DNA of 64,000 nucleotides. Origin: Bordetella petrii. GTDB lineage: Bacteria > Pseudomonadota > Gammaproteobacteria > Burkholderiales > Burkholderiaceae_B. The stretch's first letter is position 1. Each line of letters starts with the position of its first letter. The position numbers were made by a program, and so were the translations under genes. The stretch covers positions 620,001 through 684,000 of the forward strand of contig NC_010170.1 in NCBI RefSeq assembly GCF_000067205.1, in the 5' to 3' direction. Below are positions 43,946 through 54,700 of the stretch, piece by piece. The notes under the pieces were generated by a model. That model was not told the origin of the DNA. It saw only the letters and a program-made list of their open reading frames with translations, and made no database searches.

Positions 43946-45667
43946 ATGCGCACTGAGATGGCGCGTGGCAGCCCATGGCTGGGCGCCGCGGCCATGGGTG
44001 TCCTGGCAGTGGCGATGGCCGCAAGCAGCGTGGCCCAGTCGTTGCCCGATGCCGCCGCTCGAGCCATTGACATAGAACGGCGACAGGCGCAGGAACTCGA
44101 CGCCCAGCGCGCCCGTGCCAATCAACGTCCCGATGTCCTTCCGGCCGAGCTGCCGGGCGCTTCGGGGCCGGTGCAATTTCCTGCTGAACAGCCCTGCTTC
44201 AACATCGTCCAAGTCACCTGGGACGGCGACTTGCCGCCTGGCCGGGTACGCGCGGCAAGCCAGGCAGCGGTGGGCCATTGCGTGGGCGCCAGCGGCCTGC
44301 GCAACCTGCAAACTCACCTGCTGGGTTTGCTGATTGATGACGGCCTGGTCACCTCGCGTGTGCTGGTGCCCGAACAATCGCTCGCGGCCGGCGAATTGAC
44401 GCTGCACTACGTGCCGGGCCGCATCTCAGCCGTCCAGAGTACGGGCGGCATCGGCTGGTGGCGTACGGTAGTGCCGGGCGGGCCTGGCGATGCCCTCAAC
44501 CAGCGCGACCTCGACCAGGCGCTGGAAAACATCCGGCGCTTGGGCGGGCAGGCCGATGCCACCATCGACGTCGCGCCCGGGCCGGGCATGGGCGAATCCG
44601 ATCTGCTGATCCGCCCCGGCACCGGCAAACGCTGGCATGCCTACGTGGGGGGCGACAACGCCGGGCTGGACGCCATTGGCAAATACCAGATCAATGCCGG
44701 GCTGACGCTGGATTCTCCGCTGTTTCTGTACGACCAATTATCGGTGTCGTGGAATAGCAATGCGCATTGGCGCGACAGCCAGGCCAATACGCGCGCGGCA
44801 TCGGTCAATTACAACCTCCCATTCGGCTATTGGGCCTTGTTCGCCAGCGCCAGCAAGTCGACGTATCGCCAGACCGTGGCGGGTTTCGAAGAACCCATCG
44901 TCTATGGCGGCACCACCAGACAAGCGCAGGTGGGCGTGTCGGTGGTGCCGTACCGGGGCGCCACCTATAAAGGCAGCGCATCGTTCAGCCTGTCGCGCAA
45001 ACGGGTTTCCAGCACGCTGAACGATGTAGACATCGAAGTGCAGCGCCGCGACGTCACGGGATACAGCTTCAACCTGGGCCATCGGCAATACCTGGGCCCG
45101 GTGGTTCTGGACGTGGGTGGCGGCGTGCAGGGCACGCTGCCCAGCCTGTCGGACCGGCCGGGCTATGTCTATGGCGATCCAGACTGGGACGGCCGCAGCA
45201 CCATCGTCACCGCCAATGCAAGCCTTTATGCGCCATTCCAGATAGCCGGCCAGCACTTCGCCTACCAGGGAACCTGGCAGATCCAGCACGCCAAGACGGC
45301 CATTGTGCCCGCCGATTACTTCGCGATCGGCAACCGGTACACGGTGCGCGGCTTCGACGGCCAGATGACGCTGGCCGCCGAAGACGGCTGGAGCCTGCGC
45401 AACGAGTTGTCGCTGAACCTGGAGCCCCTGGGCATTCCGGGCCAGCAGCTGTATGCCGGCGTGGATGTGGGCCGGGTCGGCGGGCCATCGGCCGAGTACC
45501 TGTCGGGGCGCACCCTGGTAGGCGCGGTCCTGGGTCTGCGCGGCCGCCTGCCCATGCCTTATCTCAACGCCAGCTATGACTTCTCGGCAGGCTGGCCGCT
45601 ACACAAGCCCGATTCATTGAAGACCGCGTCCACCGTATTCGCGGCTGCCCTGATGTTTGAGTTCTGA
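43946..45667 (+). CDS. Two-partner secretion outer-membrane transporter (CdiB/FhaC family)
   Basis: A 573-residue TpsB protein that exports the adjacent giant exoprotein. A signal peptide spans about residues 1-30 (ends SVAQS). A periplasmic part with two POTRA domains covers about residues 70-225 (CFNIVQVTWDGD and LTLHYVPGRISAVQ), followed by a 16-strand barrel. The diagnostic loop-6 motif VRGF is at 467-470, and the protein ends in aromatic Phe (MFEF), as barrel-assembly signals do. AAAGGAGG lies 8 bases before the start. cdiA begins 57 bases later. Part of the CDI locus in the E. coli-type order B-A-I. Confidence 0.93.
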   Translation: MRTEMARGSPWLGAAAMGVLAVAMAASSVAQSLPDAAARAIDIERRQAQELDAQRARANQRPDVLPAELPGASGPVQFPAEQPCFNIVQVTWDGDLPPGRVRAASQAAVGHCVGASGLRNLQTHLLGLLIDDGLVTSRVLVPEQSLAAGELTLHYVPGRISAVQSTGGIGWWRTVVPGGPGDALNQRDLDQALENIRRLGGQADATIDVAPGPGMGESDLLIRPGTGKRWHAYVGGDNAGLDAIGKYQINAGLTLDSPLFLYDQLSVSWNSNAHWRDSQANTRAASVNYNLPFGYWALFASASKSTYRQTVAGFEEPIVYGGTTRQAQVGVSVVPYRGATYKGSASFSLSRKRVSSTLNDVDIEVQRRDVTGYSFNLGHRQYLGPVVLDVGGGVQGTLPSLSDRPGYVYGDPDWDGRSTIVTANASLYAPFQIAGQHFAYQGTWQIQHAKTAIVPADYFAIGNRYTVRGFDGQMTLAAEDGWSLRNELSLNLEPLGIPGQQLYAGVDVGRVGGPSAEYLSGRTLVGAVLGLRGRLPMPYLNASYDFSAGWPLHKPDSLKTASTVFAAALMFEF

Positions 45668-45724
45668 CCCGTTCGCGCGTGGCGGCCCGTAGCCGTGGCG
45701 CTTTTTTCGATTTCTGTCCGCCTT

Positions 45725-48700
45725 ATGTCCAAGTTCCGTTCTCTCACTATCTGGCTGGTACTGATCACGCAGGTATGGACGCCGGTGCTGGCGCAGACCT
45801 TGCCCATATCGGTAGACAAGCGCGTGTCCGGCGCCAAGCCTGTCGTGGGCGTCAGCAATGGCGTACCCGTGGTGAACATCGCGCCGCCTTCCGCTGGCGG
45901 GGTATCGAACAACCGGTACATCCAGTTCAACGTCGGGCCGTCCGGCGTCGTGCTGAACAACAGCGGCGGCGCCAGCCAGACGCAGCTGGCCGGGCAGATC
46001 GGTGGCAACCCCATGCTGGGCAACCAGCGCGCCACGACGATTCTGAATCAGGTCACCGCGCCCAATCCCAGCCGCTTGCTGGGAACCCTGGAAGTGGCGG
46101 GCCATCGCGCCAACGTCATCGTTGCCAACCCCGCGGGCATTACTTGCGACGGCTGCGGTTTTCTCAATGCCAACCGCGCCACCCTGACGACGGGCCGGCC
46201 GCAAATCGGTTCCGGCGGTATCGACTTCGATGTGTCGGCCGGGCAATTGCGCATCGAAGGCGACGGCCTGTATGGCGGCGAGGCCGCGCAAGTGGACCTG
46301 CTGGCGCGTTCACTGCAAATCAACGCCAGCGTCTGGGCCAAGAAACTGAACGTGGTCGCCGGGGCCAGCCGCGTCGATTTCGGTAGCGGCCAGGTGACCG
46401 CGGGCGCCGCGCAAGAGCCCGCGCCCGAATTCGCGCTGGACACGGCGGCGCTGGGCGGCATGTATGCGAACAGCATCCGCCTGGTGGGCACCGAAGCCGG
46501 CGTTGGCGTGAATATCGGCAACAACCTGGTGGCCCTGACGGGCGACCTGCAGGTTTCCGCCGCCGGCGACGTGCGCATACGGCCGACCGCCACGTTGCAG
46601 GCGGGGGCGGGCCTCAGCCTGCATAGCGGATCGAATGTCGACGTGGCGGCCGGCGGCCGCCTGCAGGGCGTCGGCGTGGCTATCGTGGCCGGGCAGGATG
46701 CACGGCTGGATGGCACGCTGTCCTCCGCCGGCGATGTGTCGGTGCAAGCGGGGCGCGACATTGCCACCGCCGGCAAACTGGGCGTGGACGGCGGCGCGGT
46801 CTTGCAGGCCGGCCGGCACCTGGACCTCGCGGCGGCGGCGCAGATCGAAACCGCGCGCGCCATCGATGCCCGGGCGGGCAACCGGCTTATCCTGGCTGGC
46901 GACGCGCGCAGCGGCGGCGATATGGCATTGGCGGCCGGCGGCGCGCTCGAGGCCCGCGGCAATGCCAGCGCGGCGGGCAACATGTTCCTGCATGCGGGCG
47001 GCGATGTATCCGTTGCCGGCCAGCTGCTGGCCGGCCGCGACCTGAGCCTGTCCGCCGACGGCGCCGTCGATCTGGCCGGCACCGCCGTGGCCGACCGCAT
47101 GCTGCGAGTGAATGCCGGCGCCGACATCGTGCTGCGGGAAGATGCATTGGCGCAAGGCAGCCAGACCCTGGCCATGACGGCCGCCCGTGACCTGCATGTG
47201 GCGGGTACGACCGGCACCGCGGAAACCGCCGCGTCGCAAGGCGGCTTGCTGCAACTGGCGGCGGGCCGAGATCTTGCCGTCGCGCCGGGTGGCATTGTCA
47301 CCGCCAGTTCGCCCGCCATCATCACCGCCGCGCGCGATCTGCGGCTGGACGGCATTGCCGTCGCGCTGGCCGGCGACCTGGACCTGCAGGCAGGCGGCCA
47401 ACTGGCCGTGGGCGAGCACGGCCGCGCGCAGGCATCGAACCGCCTAGTCGCCGATGCCGGCGCGGGGCTGGCAGTAGACGGCATCGTCGCGGCAGGCGAC
47501 ACCGTGGCGCTGCGGGCTGGCCAATCCGCCGAGATCAATGGACTCATCGCCGCGCTGGGCGGCGCCGGCACTGGTGGCCTGACCGTCGCCAGCGGGCAAG
47601 ACATTTCGGTGGGCCGGCTGGCGCGGGTGCAGGCGGCCGGCGCGGCCGCCATGCAAGCGGGGCAAGATCTGCGTTTGGACGGCGCCGTCACCGCCATCGA
47701 CGGCCTCACCCTGGCTACCGCGCGCGATACCTGGATAAACGGCTCTGCCGCGACCGACGGCGACCTTGCCTGGACCGGCCGCCGGCTTGGCATGGGCGAG
47801 CACGGGCTGGCGCAGGCCGGCCAGCGTCTGGCGGCGCAGGCGCAAGACAGCATGACCCTCGCGGGCACGCTGGTCGCCGGGCAAGCCCTCGCGCTGGGGG
47901 CCGTCAATGATGTACAGCTCGATGGCACGGCGGCCGCGCTGCAGGGGGATGTGGCCGTGCGCAGCACCGTGGGCGACGTGCGTCTGGGGGCGCAGGCGCA
48001 CGTCCAGGCGGGCGGCGAACTGGTGGCCGAGGCGGGCCGCGACCTGATCGCGGCCGGCACGCTGGCGTCCGGGCAAGACATGCGCCTGCGGGCGGGCCGT
48101 CATGTCCAACTGGACGGCATAGCCGCGGCGCAAGGCGCCCTGGACGCGGCTGCCGCGGGCGATTTGTCGGTGGCCGCGGCGGGGCGCGTGCAAGCTGACG
48201 GCGCACTGGCGTTGGCCGCGGGCGGGGCTCTAAGCAATGCCGGCGTTGCCGCTGGCGCAACAACTGCGACATTGTCCGCCGGCACCGCATTCGACAACAC
48301 CGGCACGGTCTTGTCGGGCGGCGATCTTGCAGCCAGTGCCGGCATCCTGCGAAACAGCGGCCAACTGGCCGCTGGCGTCGATGCCGACGGCAGACTGACC
48401 CAAACCGGCAGCCTGGCCTTGCGCGCCGGGCGCATCGTCAACAGCGGCGCGGTGCTGGCCAGCACCGAAATGCTGCTGGCCGCCGACGCGGTGGACAACA
48501 CGGGAGGCTCCCTGGCCGCGACCGGCGCCGCCACCATCGAGGCGCGCACATTGAATAACCAGGCCGGCATTCTCGCGGCCGGAGACATATCCATTCAGGC
48601 ACTCGACCAGGTACACAACAGCGGCGACGGCACAATTGCCGCCGCCCGCTCGCTGAACCTGGATACCGCCGAACTGCTCAACACCAGCGGCCTGGTGTCT

Positions 48701-51700
48701 TCGCAAGGGTCGGCCGACATTGACGCCGCGTCCTTGCGCAACGCCGATGGGCGTCTGCTGGCTGAAGACAGGCTAGCACTGCAGGCCCAGGAGATCGACG
48801 GCGTCGGCACAGTGCACGCGGGCGGCGATCTGGCCGTGAGCGTGGCCGGGTCTCTAACCCAGGACGGCACCCTGGTGGCCGGGCGCGACTTGAGCCTGGC
48901 CGTGGGCGACAGGCTGGACAACCAGGGCCAGGTGTCCGCGGGCCGCGACCTGACGGTGGCAGCGGCCAACCTGGACAATGCCGCCGGCGCGCAATTGCTG
49001 GCGGGCCGCGTCAATACGCTGCACGTGGCGCAGGCCCTGAACAACGCCGGCCTGATTGACGGCGCTACCACGCGCATTACCGCCGCCGACGTGACCAACC
49101 TGGGGCGCATTTACGGCGACGACATCGCCATCCAGGCAAACACCCTGCTTAACGACGCTGGCGCTTCCGGCGCCGCCGTGATCGCCGCCCGCCGAGACCT
49201 GGACCTGGGCGTGAAGTCGCTGATGAACCGCGAGCATGCGCTGATCTACGCCGGGGGCGACTTGCGTGTAGGCGGCGCGCTCGATGCCGGCGGCAGGGCG
49301 GCGGGGCAAGCCGACAGCCTGGTCAACGCGTCGGCCACCATCGAAACAGCCGGCGATGCCTCGATATCGGCGGCATCCATCCAGAACCTGAACAACCATT
49401 TCGCCAGCGAACTGGTGCAGGTCAGCACGACACCCAAGGTGTTCTACCGCCCCGAGGGCAGCACCGACATGTATGACGCCGCCACCACCTGGTTGTGCGA
49501 TCTGGTTACTCCCCAGTGCAGCAAAGATCCCAACTGGCTGGGAGACGATCAAGAGCGGCGCATGCTCAAGCCCTCGTCCAAGTATCCCGAGGCGCAGTAC
49601 GGCCCGCCTTTCGATTACGCCTTGAACAAACGGGGCAAGCGCGGCGAGACCTCGCCCGTCTATCCCGCCTACGCGCCCGAAAAGTACACGTGCACGGGGC
49701 CGGGCGGCGATGCCGGTTACGACTGGTGCGGCATGCAGCCTGCCGAGTACTTTTACTCGCCCAGCGCCCGCATCTGGAGCGTGTTCGGCGTGACGCCGCC
49801 CGCGGCCTCGAAACCGCCCGTGGCCCCCACACCTCCCGGCGAGTCCGCGGGCTACAAGGCGCAGGCGGCCTACCAGCAGGCGCTGGCCGTGTATGAGAAG
49901 GAGCTGGCGGCCTACCAGGCGCCCTATGCCAAGTTGAACCAGCGCATCTCTGCGTTCAACGCCGATTTCGATGCGCGCATGGTGAAGAACATCACCATTT
50001 ATCGCGTCAATGAAATCATCACCGAAAGCCGCACTGTCTCGACCGACCCCGGCAAGATACTGGTAGGCGGCGACGCCAGCCTGGCAGGCGCCGTCATCAA
50101 CGACAAAAGCCAGATCGCCGCCGGCGGCACCCTGGCCGTAGACGGCCCGGCCATACAGAACATTGGCGCTACCGGCGAGCGCCGCGTCGTGCTCAAAGGC
50201 ACCGCCACCCGCAGCTACGAAGAAGACGACGAACGCGAGTACGAGCCCGCCCAGCCCTACACCGGCGCCGTTTCCGTGACACCGGTCGAGCTTGCGGTGG
50301 CGGGCGCGGGCGGCAACCAGACGGTGGCGCCGCAAGGGTCTGCTCCGGCCGGCAGCGATATCGGCACGGCCTTGCCGCCGGTGGAAATCGGCAGCCTGCC
50401 GCTGCCGGGTGACGGCGAAGTGCGTACCGTCACCTCGCCGGCCCAACTGCCCGACAGCCAGCTTTTCGTGGTGGACCGCGAGGCCGACGCGCCGTACCTG
50501 GTGGCGACCGACCCGCAATTCACCGGCCAGCGCCCGTTCGTGTCCAGCGACTATCTGCTGGACTTGCTGCGCCAGGCCGGCGCGTTGACCGGCATACCCG
50601 ACGGCGCGCCGTTCCTCACCCCGTCGGGCCAACCCCGGCGCCTGGGCGACGGCTTCTATGAACAGAAACTGGTGTCCGACCAGATACTCGCCACCACCGG
50701 CCAGCGCTTCCTGGAAAACTACGCGGATGCCGGCGCGCAATACCAGGCATTGCTGCAGGCCGGCGCCGATTTCGCCGCGCAACACGGCGTCCAACTGGGC
50801 GTGGCCCTGACCGATGCGCAACAGCGCCAGTTGACCAGCGACCTGGTGTGGCTGGTGGCGCAAACCGTGACGCTACCCGATGGCACTACCGAGCAGGTGT
50901 TGGTGCCGCAGGTATACCTGCTGGTGCGCGACGGCGACCTGCGAGGCGACGGCACGCTCATGGCGGGCCGCGATGTCAGCCTGAACGCCGACGGCGACGT
51001 GGCCAACTCGGGCACCATCGGCGCGCGCGGCGCAACGGTGATCACCGCCGAAAACATCGTCAACCAGGCCGGCGGGCGCATCCAGGCCGCCAGCGTCGAC
51101 CTGAACGCGCGCCAGGACCTGGCCAATATCGCGGCCCTGATCAAAGGCGACACCGTGGTCCTGGCAGCCGGCAACGACATTGCACTGACCTCTACCACCA
51201 CGTCGTTCAAGCACGGCGCCACGTCGGGCGTGAACCTGGGCGGGCTGTCGCAGATCGACGCCGGCAGCCTGGACATGGCCGCCGGGCGTGACCTGCGCCT
51301 GGCCGCCGCCGACCTGTCCATCGAGGGCGATGCGCGCCTGCAAGCCGGCCGGGACATCGACCTGGGGACCGTCAAGCAAAGCCACAGCGAAGCATATGTG
51401 TACGGCAAGCGCAACGACTCCAAGGTGCGCACCGCCTCTGAAATCGGCACCACCATTGCCGCCGGCGGCGACGTGGCGCTGGTCGCCGGCCAGGACATCA
51501 AGGCCCGCGCCGCCGACGTTACCGCCGGCGGCCAACTGGCCGCGGCCGCCGGCCGCGACGTCGCGATCAGTGCCGGCCAGGCCAGCGGCTACGCGCGCGA
51601 CGAGCACTACTACAAAACCAGCGGGTTCATGTCCAGCAGCAGCACGCACACGGTCAAGTCCACCGACTGGACCCAGGCCCAGGGCAGCACGCTGACAGGC

Positions 51701-54700
51701 GATACCGCGGTCGTAATGGCGGGGCGCGACGTCAATGTGGCGGGCTCCAACCTTGCCGCGCAGAACGACCTTGTAGTGTCCGCCGACCGCGACGTCAACA
51801 TAGTGGCCGGCAAAAACACCACTGACGACTACCAGTACGAAAAAATCAAGAAGTCCGGCTTCGGCGCCCTGGGCGGCATCAGCTACGGCAAGTACGAGCA
51901 GACCGACAGCCTGGACGGCAAGCGCGTGTTCCACACCGCCAGCACGGTTGGCAGCGTGGAAGGCGACGCACTGCTCAACGCCGGCAACACGCTGACCGTG
52001 GCCGGCAGCAACGTGCTGGCTCGCCAGGGCGACGTCACCCTGATCGGCCGCAACATCGACATCACGTCGGTTACCGACACGACGTGGCAACGCGAATTCC
52101 ACGAAATCAAGCAGACCGGCCTGACGGTTACGGCCAGCACGCCGCTGGTCAGCGCGATGCAGACTGCCCAGCGCATGGGCGAGGCCGCCGGCAAGACCGA
52201 CAATGCGGTCATGCAGGGGCTGGCGGGCGCCACCACTGCGCTGGCCGCCGCCAACGCCTATGACGCGGTCATGAAAGACCCGGCCAGCGCGGGCGGCGTC
52301 AGCATCAAGATCAGTCTCGGCACCAGCAAGACCAGCAGCACCACTGAACGCAAATCGTCCACGGCCATGGGTTCCACCGTGGCCGCCGGCCGCGACCTGG
52401 CCATCGTCGCACAGGGCGGCGGCCAGGCATCCGGCATTACGGTCACCGGCTCGGGGCTGTCGGCGGGCAACAACGCCGTGCTGCAGGCCGAAGGCGACAT
52501 CCTGCTGCAAGCGGCCAAGAACAGCGCGTCGCAGAAGACTGACAGCAAGAGCAGTGGGGCGAGCATCGGTGTTGGCATCAGCCTGGGCGCGAACGGCGCC
52601 GGCATCACGGCGGAGGCGGGCGTGTCGGCCTCGCGCGGCAAGGCGAGCGGCAAAGACACCACCTGGACTCCCACCACCATCGCAGCCGGCAACACGCTGG
52701 CCCTGCAGTCGGGCGGCGACACGTCGCTGGTGGGCGCGGCGGGCAAGGCCGCGCAGATCGTTGCCGACGTGGGCGGCGACCTGCTGGTGCAAAGCCTGCA
52801 AGACAGCAGCCGCTACGACAGCAAGCAGACCAGCGTCGGCTTCGGCGCCTCGGCATGCGTGACGGGCTGCGTGGGCGGGTCGGTGTCGGCCAACGCCGGC
52901 GCGGGCAAGATGCACAGCGAGTACGACTCGGTCACCCAGCAGGCGGGCCTGTGGGCCGGCGATGGCGGGTTCCAGGTGAAGGTGGGCGAGAACACGACGC
53001 TGGTGGGCGGCGTGATCGCCAGCAGCCAGCAGGCGGTGGCCGAGGCGCTGAACAGCTTGTCGACGGGCACGCTGGTGGTGCGCGACATCGAGAACCGGGC
53101 CGACTACAGCGCCAGCCAGATCGCGTTGGGCGGGGGCATGGGTTTTGGTGGAGGCGGCGGCGACGACCTGGGCACCACCAAGGACAACGAAGTCGCGGGC
53201 GGCGCCACCAAGGAGCACGGCACTTCGGTGCCCAGCACCGGCGGGGGGCTGGGCCTGGGCACGCCGGTTGTGGCGGCTGCCAGCGGTGACGCCCGCTCGA
53301 CCACGCAAAGCGCGATCAGTGGCGGCGCGATCGAGATCCGTGACGAGGCGGGCCAGCAAGCGCTGACAGGGCAGACGGCGGCCGAGGCGGTGGCGTCGGT
53401 GAACCGGGACACGTCGAATACGCTGAACGTGCTGGATCCGATTTTCGACAAGGAGAAGATCGAAGCGGGCTTCGAGATCGTGTCCGAGGCGAGCCGGCAG
53501 TTGGGGCAGTTTCTGACGAATCGGGCCAAGGAGATCGACGCGCTGGAAGATCGGGCGAATGACGCCGATCTGTCGAAGGCCGAACGTGATCAGGCCGGGG
53601 CCGAAGCAGAACGGTTGCGACTGCAATGGGGGCCGGGAGGCAGTTATCGGCGCTGGATGACGGCGGTGATGGGCGCTGCAAGCGGCAACGTGACAGGCGC
53701 GACGGGCGAGATCGTGCAAGCGGCGGTGGTGAACTATCTGCAGGGGCTGGCGGCTACCGAGGTCAAGCGCATTGCGGATGGGATGGGATCAGGCGCCAAC
53801 GCCGAGGCGGCGCGGGCCGCGCTGCACGCTATTGTCGGTTGCGCAGGGGCGGCGGGTGGCGGTGCAAGCTGCGGGGCCGGCGCGTTGGGAGCCGGGGCAA
53901 GCTCAGTGTTGGCCACGCTGCTTGCGAGCGTTGCAGGCGATGACCTGTCAGCGCAAGAAAAAGAGGCGCGCAGCAATCTGATCCAGAGCATCGTGGCAGG
54001 TACGGCTACCGGTCTGGCCATGGATGCAGCAACCAGCGCCTCGTCGGCGGCAACGGAACTGGCCAACAATGCACTGTCGCTGGGCGAGCTGAAATCCTTT
54101 GCCGCCGAGGCCAGCACGTGCCGCGCGCTGGGCACCTGCGACGAGATCCAGCAAAAGTACCGGGATCTGAGCGTCGAGAATCAGGAGAAGATGATTGCGC
54201 TGTGCGCGCAAGACCCGGTAGCCTGCCGAACGCAGTATGGGGACTTTGTTGAGGGGGTGACGGATTACCGGAAAGAGCTCGACGCGGCGTTTGGTCTGGA
54301 CATCCCGCCCGGCCTGAAAGCCGACTTGGCCATCTATCTGTATCAGCACCAGGAAGCCATAGGCGTAGCGCTGAATACTGAGATTGCTGAGCAACTGCAG
54401 GAAAAGTATGGTCTGACGTCAGAGGCTGCGGCGCAATGGGCTGCAATCGCTGCCGCTGCTGTGGGAGTCACTCGTGGTCAAAAAGGCAATAATCTTGGTG
54501 GAACTCTCATCAAGATTAGTCAGAAACAACTCGATAAAAAATTCAAGCATGCATCCGATTTTGGTATTTCGACAACGAAGAAGAATTCTGAAACTCTCGC
54601 TCTATTTGAGTCAAAAATCAAGACTCATATAAGCTCTGCATCTACTGTTCAGCAAGGAACATATGGTTTTGTTAAAGATTCGAAAGTGTTTTTCAATTCG

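Noticed and set aside
45695..45724. Ten extra N-terminal residues of CdiA from GTG 45695
   Set aside because: The signal peptide starts naturally at ATG 45725. The earlier start is possible but adds no recognised extended signal (ESPR) motif.
50873..53719. A 948-codon antisense frame inside cdiA
   Set aside because: It is an out-of-frame shadow of the GC-rich repeats of cdiA; composition is extreme (Ala, Gly, His, Arg) and no domain is recognisable.
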